64,000 nt of DNA from an uncultured Oscillospiraceae bacterium (GTDB taxonomy: Bacteria > Bacillota > Clostridia > Oscillospirales > Oscillospiraceae). Shown here one piece after another: positions 16,939 through 24,897 of this stretch. Every line of letters starts with the position of its first letter. The first letter of the stretch is position 1. The stretch covers positions 4,377 through 68,376 of the forward strand of contig CAJUEG010000006.1 in assembly GCA_910584835.1 (NCBI GenBank), given 5' to 3'. The notes under the pieces were generated by a model. The model did not search any database. It saw only the letters and a list, made by a program, of their open reading frames with translations, and had not been told where the DNA came from. A program made the translations under genes and the position numbers.

Positions 16939-19173
16939 TCACAAGCCGGTGCCCACGCCGGTGCACGTCCAGCCTTCGTCGGTGAGCCACATGTAGCCCA
17001 CGTGGCTGTAGACCAGCGCGCCTTCCGGGGCGCCGTCCCCCTCGTAGTACCGGGTATTGCCCGCCCACATCGGACCATCCTCGCTCTGGTCCGCCGGGAC
17101 GAACACGGTGTCGTAGGAGAAGCAGAACCAGATTTTGCCGAAGTCGTCCGCTGTGAACGCGAGGTTGCGGTTTCGGACGAACTCTTCCAGCGCATCCCGG
17201 CTCTCGAACTCCGGCAGGTTGGCATTTACGTTCTCAATCCGCACATAGGTGCAGGCGTATTGACTGCCGGGGGCGGTTTTGGTCCTGGCCCCCTCCCAGT
17301 TTTCCGCCCACTCCCGGACGATGTCCTCGTGGCTCTGGTCCCGGTTGGGGACGGTGGTGGAGCGCAGAACGTCCAGCTCCGCCACGTCGAACACCAGTCT
17401 GCGCAGGTAGTCAAAGGGAGTGGTGTCGGCGGCGGCCAGATAGTCCTTCACGTTGTAGACGCCCTTCCAGCAGTTCCCGTCCCCGTCCGTCACCAGATAC
17501 GACCCCTCCTTCAGGGTCAGGGAGGCGGAGCCGTCCGAGGCCTCTATCCGCAGGGTGTCGGTCCCCTCCGACATGGACCAGGGCGCTTCCTCCCAACGGA
17601 AATTGAAGGCCAGGGCGCTCAGATAGTGGGAGTTGGGGTACTGACTGGGGTCGATGGGGTAGGGGTAGACCCGGCTGGTCCCGGCGGGGGCCAGGGAGAG
17701 GGTGATGCTGGGCGCGGCCAGGAGGCGGTTCACCACCGCCAGAACGGCCTCCTGGGGAGGGGTATAGGGCTCCACGCCCTCCGTTTCCAGCACCGTCTGC
17801 ATGGCGAAGTCCCGGATGGCCTCGAAGGCGGCGTTGAACTGCTCTTGGTCATCGGGAGCGTACTCTATGGCGACGCTCCAATGCAGGGCATAATATTGAC
17901 TGCCGCTCTTGGCAAAGGGTTCAGGAGCATGGTTCAGGGCGAAGCTGCCGGCGGTTTGGTCTAACTCCTCCTGGGAAAGCTGGCGCACACTCAGCAGCCA
18001 GGGCTGGAAATCCTCCGTCCACTCTGCCGGGACGTCGAACCAATAGTCCGCCAGATGACCGGGCTCCTCGTCCGTCAAGTCAAACCTCACCCTGTCCCGC
18101 AGCTCCTCCGGGATATCCTCCAGCCGCTGCTGGAGGTTGTCCAGGGTCTTTGCCTCCTCCGGCGCGCCGGAGAAGGCGCACCCCGCCGCCAGAGCCAGCA
18201 GCAGCGCCGCGGCCAGCGCCAGGGCGAGGACGGTCTTGGGGCGGCGGGCGATGAGGCGCACCCGCTCCCGCACCCGGCGCCTGCCCCCGGTCATGGTGGT
18301 GGCGGTCTGCAAGAGGGATGTGCGCCCCGCGGCGATCATGCCCACCAGGGTGCGGCCGTAGGGGATGCGCTCCCCCTCCCCCAGGGCGTGGATGGCCCCC
18401 GCGTCACAGGCCAGCTCGCAGTCCTGCCGGGACAGGGCCGCCGCCCACCACACCAGCGGGTCGAACCAATACAGGCACAGGCAGGCGCACCGCAGAAGGG
18501 CCCACCAGTGGTCCCGGTGGCGGTGGTGGGCCAGCTCGTGGGCCAGCACGTGGCGCAGCCGGTCCGGGGTCTCCAAAGCGGCGGGGGTGACGTAAATTCC
18601 GGGCCGGAGAGCCCCGCACAGGCAGGGGGAGGGCAGGGCGTCCGACACGTACACCGGCAGAGAACACTCCACCCCGTTCAGCCGCCGGGCGCCTTTCAGC
18701 CTGCGCCGCAGGCCCAGGTTTACCAGCAGGAACCATCCGGCCATGAGGGCCGCGCCCCCCAGCCACACGGGCCGGGCGTACTTGGCCGCCGCCTCCCCCA
18801 GGGTGAGGCCGCGCTGTGCCAGCTCCCGGGCGCGGGCCTCCACCCGGTCCAGGTCGGTGAAGCTGGTGGTGACAGCGGCGTTCTGCTGGTACTCCTGGAG
18901 TGCCAGGACATAGGCGTCGTCATAGGACATGGCGGGCACGGGGAGGCTGGCCTGCCCGATGGCCTGGACTGCCTGGGCGGGCCGCTCCGCCTTCTCCAGC
19001 AGGGCCAGGGCGCTGTAGGCGCTGGTGAACAAATTCACCGGGAGGAGCAGCCGCAGGGCCGCCACCAGCCACAGGGCGTACTGGACGCGGGGGTCAATCC
19101 GCCCCCGCAGCAGGGGCCGCAGGGCGGCGATGGCGAGAATCAGGATGGACGACGTGATCAAAACCGCGCTCAT
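16939..19173 (-). CDS. BlaR1-like M56 sensor metalloprotease B
   Basis: A 744-residue membrane protein with the zinc-protease motif HELAH (in VLAHELAHHRHRDHWW) and the third ligand in DCELACDAGAI. An N-terminal helix pair, a helix near residues 135-155 and a helix after the protease domain (TVLALALAAALLLALAAGC) frame the topology. That last segment ends in LAAGC, resembling a lipobox, although it is internal. The external C-terminal region of about 420 residues does not show penicillin-binding motifs. Its ATG overlaps the stop of the repressor gene by 4 bp. The ligand is unknown. Confidence 0.85.
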   Translation of the reverse strand: MSAVLITSSILILAIAALRPLLRGRIDPRVQYALWLVAALRLLLPVNLFTSAYSALALLEKAERPAQAVQAIGQASLPVPAMSYDDAYVLALQEYQQNAAVTTSFTDLDRVEARARELAQRGLTLGEAAAKYARPVWLGGAALMAGWFLLVNLGLRRRLKGARRLNGVECSLPVYVSDALPSPCLCGALRPGIYVTPAALETPDRLRHVLAHELAHHRHRDHWWALLRCACLCLYWFDPLVWWAAALSRQDCELACDAGAIHALGEGERIPYGRTLVGMIAAGRTSLLQTATTMTGGRRRVRERVRLIARRPKTVLALALAAALLLALAAGCAFSGAPEEAKTLDNLQQRLEDIPEELRDRVRFDLTDEEPGHLADYWFDVPAEWTEDFQPWLLSVRQLSQEELDQTAGSFALNHAPEPFAKSGSQYYALHWSVAIEYAPDDQEQFNAAFEAIRDFAMQTVLETEGVEPYTPPQEAVLAVVNRLLAAPSITLSLAPAGTSRVYPYPIDPSQYPNSHYLSALAFNFRWEEAPWSMSEGTDTLRIEASDGSASLTLKEGSYLVTDGDGNCWKGVYNVKDYLAAADTTPFDYLRRLVFDVAELDVLRSTTVPNRDQSHEDIVREWAENWEGARTKTAPGSQYACTYVRIENVNANLPEFESRDALEEFVRNRNLAFTADDFGKIWFCFSYDTVFVPADQSEDGPMWAGNTRYYEGDGAPEGALVYSHVGYMWLTDEGWTCTGVGTGL

Positions 19174-19553
19174 TTTGCATCCTCCTCCGCCCGATCCAAA
19201 ATGTCGTACAGCTCCTGTATGTCCGCGCGGGTGAGGGAGCTGCGGTCGGCCAGGGAGCTGACCAGCAGCCCCACGCTGCCGTGAAAGGCCCGCTCCAGCA
19301 GGGAGTCGGTCTCCGTGGCGGCGGCGTCCTCCCTGGTCAGCAGCGCCCGGAACACCTTGGCCCGCCCCGCCGTCTCATAGCCGACCAGGCCCTTTTCCTC
19401 CATGCGCCGCACCATGGTGGTGACGGTGCTCTTGGCCCAGCCCGCGCTGTCCCTCAGCGCCCGCACCAGCTCCATCAGGGTTTTGGGGCCGGTCCACAGG
19501 CACTCCATCACCCGCCACTCGCTGGGGGAGAGGGGGCCGCGTTTTTCTTCCAT
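19170..19553 (-). CDS. BlaI/MecI-family repressor B
   Basis: A 127-residue winged-helix repressor. LSPSEWRVMECLWTGPKTLMELV and AKSTVTTMVRRMEEKGLVGYE are the classic BlaI helices and wing. The C-terminal dimerisation part ends in DIQELYDILDRAEED. AAAAGGAGG lies upstream of ATG 19553. It is the first gene of the operon with M56 gene B and has TACA/TGTA operators at its promoter, so it should repress itself. Confidence 0.93.
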   Translation of the reverse strand: MEEKRGPLSPSEWRVMECLWTGPKTLMELVRALRDSAGWAKSTVTTMVRRMEEKGLVGYETAGRAKVFRALLTREDAAATETDSLLERAFHGSVGLLVSSLADRSSLTRADIQELYDILDRAEEDAK

Positions 19554-19595
19554 AGGTCTGCCTCCTTTTCCGGCGGACAGCCGCCCGCCGCAGTT

Positions 19596-19645
19596 GGTTT
19601 ACTGTTGTAAGCCTACTATAGCAGATCGGACTACATTTGTCAACC
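19596..19645 (-). promoter_or_regulatory. Promoter and BlaI-type operators, pair B
   Basis: On the minus strand TTGACA (19638-19643), 17-bp spacer, TATAGT (19615-19620). On the plus-strand text, GGACTACATTTGTCAACC (19628-19645) covers the -35 and GGTTTACTGTTGTAAGCC (19596-19613) follows the -10. Both halves resemble the pair A sites, so cross-binding of the two repressors is plausible. Confidence 0.65.
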
Positions 19646-19662
19646 ACTAAAAGGGAAAAATT

Positions 19663-19714
19663 GAGAAGCCGCACCAATCGCCCCGGCGTGCCGGGGATGT
19701 TGGCGCGGCTTCTC
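19663..19714 (-). terminator. Terminator of the first ABC exporter operon
   Basis: A long 15-bp outer stem with one mismatch (GAGAAGCCGC.. with ..GCGGCTTCTC) and an inner CCCCGG/CCGGGG stem; a T run follows on the minus strand. Confidence 0.8.
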
Positions 19715-19744
19715 ATGGGCGGGGGGAGGTCCACGGCCCGCTCC

Positions 19745-21535
19745 TCATCCAAACTGGCTGGCATACAGCTGGTAATAAAACCCCTTTTGCAGCATGAGGG
19801 ATTCGTGGGTGCCCTGCTCCACCACGTCCCCGTGGTCCACCACCAAAATGTGGTCGGCGTTCTGGATGGTGGACAGCCGGTGGGCGATGACGAAGCAGGT
19901 CTTGCCCGCCATCAGGGAGCGGATGGCCTTTTGCACCTGGCGCTCGGTGTTGGTGTCCACGTTGGAGGTGGCCTCGTCCAGAATGAGCATATTGGTGTCG
20001 TACAGCATGGCCCGGGCGATGGTGAGCAGCTGCTTCTGCCCCTTGGAGATGTTGCCGCCGTCCTCGGTGATGACGGTGTGGTAGCCCTGGGGCAGGCGCA
20101 TGATGGTGCTGTGGATGCGGGCGGCCTTGGCGGCGTGGACCACCTCGTCCATCGTCGCGTCCTCCTTGCCGTAGGCGATGTTGTCGAAGATGGTGCCCCG
20201 GAACACCCAGGTGTCCTGGAGGACCATGGCGTACCCCCGGCGCAGGGAGTCCATGGTGTAGGCCCGGTTTTCCGTTCCATCCACGTAGATGCAGCCCTCC
20301 TCCGGGTCATAAAACCGCATGAGCAGGCTGATGATGGTGGTCTTGCCCGCCCCGGTGGGGCCCACAATGGCCACCGTCTGGCCGGGCTTTGCCTCAAAGC
20401 TCAGGTCGTGGAGCACCGTGCGGCCCGGGACATAGCCGAAGCTCACCCCCGACCCCCGCACGTCCCCCCGGCAGTGCTCCAGCGCCGCCGCGCCGTACAC
20501 GTCCTTGACCTCCTCCGGCTCGTCCAGCAGCCGGAACACCCGCTCCGAGGCGGCCAGGGCGGAGAAAATCTCGTTGATGATGTTGGAGATCTCGTTGATG
20601 GGGCCGGAGAACTTCCGGGAGTAGAGGACGAAGGAGGAAATCTGCTCCAGCCCCACCACCCCCAGCATGTAGAGGATGGAGCCGCCCAGGCCGATGGCGG
20701 CCAGGCCGAAGTTGGAGATCATGCCCACGGTGGGGCCCATGGTCATGCCCATGCCGTCCGCGTCCCGGTAGGCCTCGGCGGCGGCGCGGTTGATGCGGCT
20801 GAAATCACCGCACACCCGGTTCTCCTGGGCGTAGGCCAGGATGGTGCGCTGGCCGGTGAACATCTCCTCGGCAAAGCCGTTCATCTCGCCGTAGGCGGCG
20901 GAGCGCCGGGCGTAGAGGGGCCTTGTCTTCCGGCTCATGTGCCGGGTGAACAGGATGGAGGCGGGGATGGTGGCCGCCATGCACAGCACCAGGGGCGGGG
21001 AGATGGCGCACATCATGGCGAAGCTGCCCGCCACCGTGACGGTGCTGGTGAGAATCTGGATCACGTCGGTGGACAGGCAGGTGCACACCACGTCCACGTT
21101 GTAGCTCACCCGGCTGATGATGTCCCCCGCCTGGTGGCGGTCAAAGTAGCCCACGGGGAGGACCATCAGCTTGTCGAACACGTCCTGGCGGAGCTGCCGG
21201 GCCACCCGGCGGCCCACCCGCATCATGCCGATGCTCACCAGGAAGCCCGTCACGCTCCCCACCCCGTAGCAGGCCAGCATCATCAGGGCGTACCGGCCCA
21301 CCCCAGCCATGTCCACATGGCCTGGCCCCATCCGATAACCCGCCTCGGCCAGGCCGATGGCCTTCCCGGCGAACCGGGGGCCCATCAGGTTGCCCAGGTT
21401 GCTCAGAAGGGAGCACACAAGGAACAGCGCCACCATCCAGCGGTAGGCCGCGAGGTAGCGCAGCACGCGGCGCAAAGCGCCCCTGGCGTCCCGGGGTTTT
21501 TCCTTTTTTCCGCCCCGGTCTCCCGGTCCGGGCAT
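19745..21535 (-). CDS. ABC exporter half-transporter (catalytic Walker B)
   Basis: A 596-residue fused permease and ATPase. The N-terminal half holds six hydrophobic helices. The ATPase shows Walker A GPTGAGKTT, a degenerate signature ISKGQKQ and a canonical Walker B LILDEATSNVD, then the H-loop in IAHRLST. The partner gene upstream has the reverse pattern (good signature, degenerate Walker B), which is the hallmark of heterodimeric multidrug-type exporters such as TM287/288, BmrCD and LmrCD. The substrate is unknown. The start at 21535 follows AGGAGGG; a MITE-like element lies immediately upstream of that ribosome site. Confidence 0.92.
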   Translation of the reverse strand: MPGPGDRGGKKEKPRDARGALRRVLRYLAAYRWMVALFLVCSLLSNLGNLMGPRFAGKAIGLAEAGYRMGPGHVDMAGVGRYALMMLACYGVGSVTGFLVSIGMMRVGRRVARQLRQDVFDKLMVLPVGYFDRHQAGDIISRVSYNVDVVCTCLSTDVIQILTSTVTVAGSFAMMCAISPPLVLCMAATIPASILFTRHMSRKTRPLYARRSAAYGEMNGFAEEMFTGQRTILAYAQENRVCGDFSRINRAAAEAYRDADGMGMTMGPTVGMISNFGLAAIGLGGSILYMLGVVGLEQISSFVLYSRKFSGPINEISNIINEIFSALAASERVFRLLDEPEEVKDVYGAAALEHCRGDVRGSGVSFGYVPGRTVLHDLSFEAKPGQTVAIVGPTGAGKTTIISLLMRFYDPEEGCIYVDGTENRAYTMDSLRRGYAMVLQDTWVFRGTIFDNIAYGKEDATMDEVVHAAKAARIHSTIMRLPQGYHTVITEDGGNISKGQKQLLTIARAMLYDTNMLILDEATSNVDTNTERQVQKAIRSLMAGKTCFVIAHRLSTIQNADHILVVDHGDVVEQGTHESLMLQKGFYYQLYASQFG

Positions 21536-21552
21536 ATGCGTTCCCTCCTGTC

Positions 21553-21720
21553 TAAGAATCTGTATTCACAGCCGAAAATGCCGAATGGGCGAGGGTTTTT
21601 TCCGTCAGGCGAGGCAGATTTTCGCAGGCATACTTGTGTGTATGGCAAGAAAATTGAACGAAGCATGGCGGGAAAAGGCCCGCCCAGACGGCGTATTGAG
21701 ATTGTGAATACAGGTTCTAA
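21553..21720. mobile_element. MITE-like element between two ABC genes
   Basis: Terminal inverted repeats GAATCTGTATTCACA (21556-21570) and TGTGAATACAGGTTC (21703-21717) match at 14 of 15 positions and enclose a 162-bp element with no open reading frame. They are flanked by TAA on both sides (21553-21555 and 21718-21720), compatible with a 3-bp target duplication of the IS5 type. The right end supplies one base of the TAG stop of the upstream ABC gene. The inference of mobility rests on this structure only. Confidence 0.6.
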
Positions 21721-23471
21721 GTCATTTCTCCCATTTGCAGCCGGTAGGTCTCCCGGTAGGCGGGGCAGGTGTTCAGCAGCTCCTGGTGGGTGCCGTACCC
21801 GGCGCACCTGCCGTTGTCCATCACCAGGATGCGGGTCATGCCCATCACGGAGCTCACCCGCTGGGCCACCATGATAAGGGCGCAGTCCCCGTAGCCGCGG
21901 GCGACAGCCTTCCGCATGGCGGCGTCGGTCTTGTAGTCCAGGGCGGAGGAGCTGTCGTCCAGGATCAAAATCTCCGGCTTTCCCGCCAGGGCCCGGGCCA
22001 CCAGCAGCCGCTGCTTCTGCCCGCCGGACAGGTTGGCCCCCTTGATGTCCGCCCGGTGGTCCAGCCCGGCGTCCAGCGCGTCGATGTACTCCGCCGCCTG
22101 GGCGTCCTCCACGGCGGCGCGCAGGGCGGCCTCCCCCAGCCCCCGGCCAAAGTCCACGTTGGCGCGCAGGGTGTCCTGGAACACCATGTCGTTTTGGAAG
22201 CACACGCCGAATTTCCGGCGCAGCTCGTCCTTCTCATAGGTGCGCACGTCCCGGCCGTCCACAAACACCCCGCCCTCCTGGGCGTCGTAAAAGCGCATGA
22301 GCAGGGACACGACGGTGGACTTTCCGCAGCCGGTGGGGCCGATGATGCCCAGGCTCTCCCCCCGCTCCAGGGAGAAGCTGATGTCGCAAAGGGCCTTTTC
22401 CCGCTCCTCCCCGGCAAAGCCCGCGGCGGAGCCGTCCCCCTCGCCGTAGCTGAAGCCCACGTGCTCAAACCGGAGGAAGCCGCCCCCGGCGGGGACCTTG
22501 GCCTGGGAAAGGGGGAGGGCCCGCTGGCCGGGCTGGGTCTGGAGCACCTGGTCGATGCGGTCGGCGCTGGCCATGGCCCGGCTCATGGTCATGAAGATGC
22601 GGGACAGCCCCATCACGCCCATGGCGATCATGTTGAAATAGGTGAGGAAGGCCAGGATCACCCCCGGCTCCAGGGTGCCGGCGTTCACCCGCCGCGCGCC
22701 GATGAGCACCACCAGGGTGAGCCCCCCGTTGAGGCACAGCTGCATGAAGGGGGAGGGGATGGCCATGACGGTGCCCGCGGCGATGTCGCTGTCCGCCATG
22801 GCATCGTTGGCCTGCTGGAAGCGGCGCTTCTCGTACTGGGCCTTGGACAGGGCCTTCACCACCCGGATGCCGGTGATGTTCTCCCGCATGACCCGCACCA
22901 CCTCGTCCAGCCGCTGCTGCACCCGGCGGTACATGGGCAGGCCCCTGGCGGACACCGCCAGCACCACCAGCACCAGCACCGGCAGCATGGCCACCAGCAC
23001 CAGGGCCAGCGAGGCGTCCATGGCCAGCGTGACGGCCACCCCGCCGATGAGCAGCATGGGGGCCCGGACGCACAGGGTCTGGAGCTGCTGGACGGCGGAC
23101 TGGACGTTGTAGCTGTCGCTGGTCATGCGGCTGATGAGGGAGGGCAGGCCGAATGAGTCGAACTGAGCGCCGGACAGGTTAGCGGTCTTTTGAAACAGCT
23201 CCTGGCGGATGTCGTAGCTCACATTGTGGGCGTTGCGCACCCCGCTCCGGTTGGCCGCCACGTTGAGCTGGCGGCAGAGCAGGGCGGCGGCGAACATCAA
23301 AAGCCCCCAGAAAACGGCCAGGGGCAGATCGCCCCGGGGGGCCACGCCGTCGATGATGTGCTCCAGGATGTAGGGCAGCATCAGTTCGCTGAGGGTGGCC
23401 AGCAGCTTGATAAACATGCACAGGGCCACCGCCCTGCCGTAGCGGCCCATGGAGCGGGCGATGAGCTTCAT
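21717..23471 (-). CDS. ABC exporter half-transporter (degenerate Walker B)
   Basis: A 584-residue fused permease and ATPase with six hydrophobic helices. The ATPase carries Walker A GPTGCGKST, a perfect LSGGQKQR signature and a Walker B ILILDDSSSALD, in which Asp replaces the catalytic Glu. It is the non-hydrolytic partner of the heterodimer with the gene downstream. The stop codon TAG is formed at the edge of the MITE-like element, so the original C-terminus may have been slightly different. It starts 19 bp after the oxidoreductase gene and is probably co-transcribed with it. Confidence 0.92.
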   Translation of the reverse strand: MKLIARSMGRYGRAVALCMFIKLLATLSELMLPYILEHIIDGVAPRGDLPLAVFWGLLMFAAALLCRQLNVAANRSGVRNAHNVSYDIRQELFQKTANLSGAQFDSFGLPSLISRMTSDSYNVQSAVQQLQTLCVRAPMLLIGGVAVTLAMDASLALVLVAMLPVLVLVVLAVSARGLPMYRRVQQRLDEVVRVMRENITGIRVVKALSKAQYEKRRFQQANDAMADSDIAAGTVMAIPSPFMQLCLNGGLTLVVLIGARRVNAGTLEPGVILAFLTYFNMIAMGVMGLSRIFMTMSRAMASADRIDQVLQTQPGQRALPLSQAKVPAGGGFLRFEHVGFSYGEGDGSAAGFAGEEREKALCDISFSLERGESLGIIGPTGCGKSTVVSLLMRFYDAQEGGVFVDGRDVRTYEKDELRRKFGVCFQNDMVFQDTLRANVDFGRGLGEAALRAAVEDAQAAEYIDALDAGLDHRADIKGANLSGGQKQRLLVARALAGKPEILILDDSSSALDYKTDAAMRKAVARGYGDCALIMVAQRVSSVMGMTRILVMDNGRCAGYGTHQELLNTCPAYRETYRLQMGEMT

Positions 23472-23490
23472 AGGGCCTCCCGCCCCTTTC

Positions 23491-24765
23491 TTAAAATTCG
23501 GCCAGGGTGATGGTCCGCCCGCCGTCCAGCCGGGAGGCCTCGGCGGCCAGGGCCATCACATGGCTCTCCACCGAGGCGTCCACCCCGGTGAGGGCGTCGG
23601 CCCCGCCCTCGGCCATGAGCCTGCAGAAGCTGGCCATCAGCCCGAAGTCGCCGCCGCCGTGGCCGGAGAACTGCCCGCCCTCCTCGCTGAGGTCGATGGT
23701 CTCCTCCGGCCTTCCGAACCGGCGCAGGATGAGGGCGTTTTTCTCCATGTCCCCCTCGATCTCCCCCATGGTGCCGGTGACCTTGATGGTGCGGTGGCAG
23801 TCCTGGGTGAAGGCGGTCATGGTGAAGGTGGCGTGGATGTGGTTGGCGAACTCCAGGTTCACCGTCTGGTGGTCCACCACATTGTTGTCGCAGTGGAACA
23901 CGCACCGGCCGTAGGGACCCGTGCGCAGGGCGGCGTAGATTTTCTCCTCGTCCGGCTCGCTGGCCAGCACGCCGCAGGGCCAGCCCCTGCCCCGGCCCCG
24001 AATGCCGGTGCGGGGGTCGGTGACGTAGATCTTCTCCGCGTCGTAGGGGCACGCGTCCTTGCAGGCGCAGCCGTCCAGGCAGCGCAGGGCGGCCCCCTCC
24101 GGGGCGTTTTCCGCCTTGAAGTAGTCCAGGGAGCCGAAGCTCTGTACCTTGAGGCAGGGCGCCCCGGCCAGCCAGCGCAGTATGTCCATGTCGTGGCAGC
24201 TCTTTTGCAGGATCATGGGGCTGGTCTCGTTGGAATTGCGCCAGTTGCCCCGGACGAAGCTGTGGGCCTGGTGCCAGTAGGCCACGTGCTCTATCGCGTC
24301 GATGGTCTCCACCTTGCCCACCGCCCCCCGGCGCAGCAGGTCCTCCAGGGCGGCGTAGAACCGGGTGTAGCGCAGCACGTGGCACACCACCACCAGCCGC
24401 CCGGTCTCGTGGGCCTTTTTCTGCAGGGCGCGGCACTGATCCAGATCGGGGGAGATGGGCTTTTCCAGCAGAATATGGTAGCCCTTGTCCAGGGCCTTCA
24501 GGGCGGCGTCCACGTGCTGCCGGTCCTGGGTGGACACGATCATCACATCGGCCAGGCGGGGCTGGGCCAGCAGCGCCTCGTCGGAGGGGAAGCACATCCC
24601 GGCGGGGACGCCGAAGCGCTTTTGCAGCAGCTCCAGCCGCTCGGGGCGCACGTCCGCCCCGGCGACGACTTTCATCTCCTCCGGGTGGGTGAGCTGGTAG
24701 GGGGCGTAGGCCTCCAGCCCCCGGGCCCCGCAGCCGCAGATGGCAAAGGTGACAGGCTGTGACAT
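23491..24765 (-). CDS. Gfo/Idh/MocA-family oxidoreductase
   Basis: A 424-residue NAD(P)-dependent dehydrogenase-like protein. The N-terminal Rossmann fold begins FAICGCGARGLEAYAP, and LLEKPIS is the EKP motif whose Lys is catalytic in the family. A cysteine cluster (CLDGCACKDACPYDAEKIY) in the C-terminal part is seen in some uncharacterised relatives and may bind metal. Substrates in the family are sugars, inositols or related compounds; none can be assigned here. The start at 24765 has AAAGGAG upstream. It is the first gene of a three-gene unit with the ABC pair. Confidence 0.85.
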   Translation of the reverse strand: MSQPVTFAICGCGARGLEAYAPYQLTHPEEMKVVAGADVRPERLELLQKRFGVPAGMCFPSDEALLAQPRLADVMIVSTQDRQHVDAALKALDKGYHILLEKPISPDLDQCRALQKKAHETGRLVVVCHVLRYTRFYAALEDLLRRGAVGKVETIDAIEHVAYWHQAHSFVRGNWRNSNETSPMILQKSCHDMDILRWLAGAPCLKVQSFGSLDYFKAENAPEGAALRCLDGCACKDACPYDAEKIYVTDPRTGIRGRGRGWPCGVLASEPDEEKIYAALRTGPYGRCVFHCDNNVVDHQTVNLEFANHIHATFTMTAFTQDCHRTIKVTGTMGEIEGDMEKNALILRRFGRPEETIDLSEEGGQFSGHGGGDFGLMASFCRLMAEGGADALTGVDASVESHVMALAAEASRLDGGRTITLAEF

Positions 24766-24813
24766 AGTTCTGAGCTCCTTTCGGTTTGCCGCCGCCGGGC
24801 GGCGATTGCCGGT

Positions 24814-24822
24814 ATTATACCA
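24814..24822 (-). promoter_or_regulatory. Extended -10 promoter of the oxidoreductase-ABC operon
   Basis: On the minus strand TGG-TATAAT (TATAAT at 24814-24819), 49 bp upstream of the start codon. Confidence 0.6.
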
Positions 24823-24897
24823 CACCTTCACAGACTTTGCACCAAAAAAAGACACAAAAAAATGCGGCGGAGCCATTCCGGCCCCGCCGCGCTTCGG

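Noticed and set aside
14573..17068. Long minus-strand open frame across feoAB
   Set aside because: Shadow of feoB; His/Gln/Pro-rich translation without domains.
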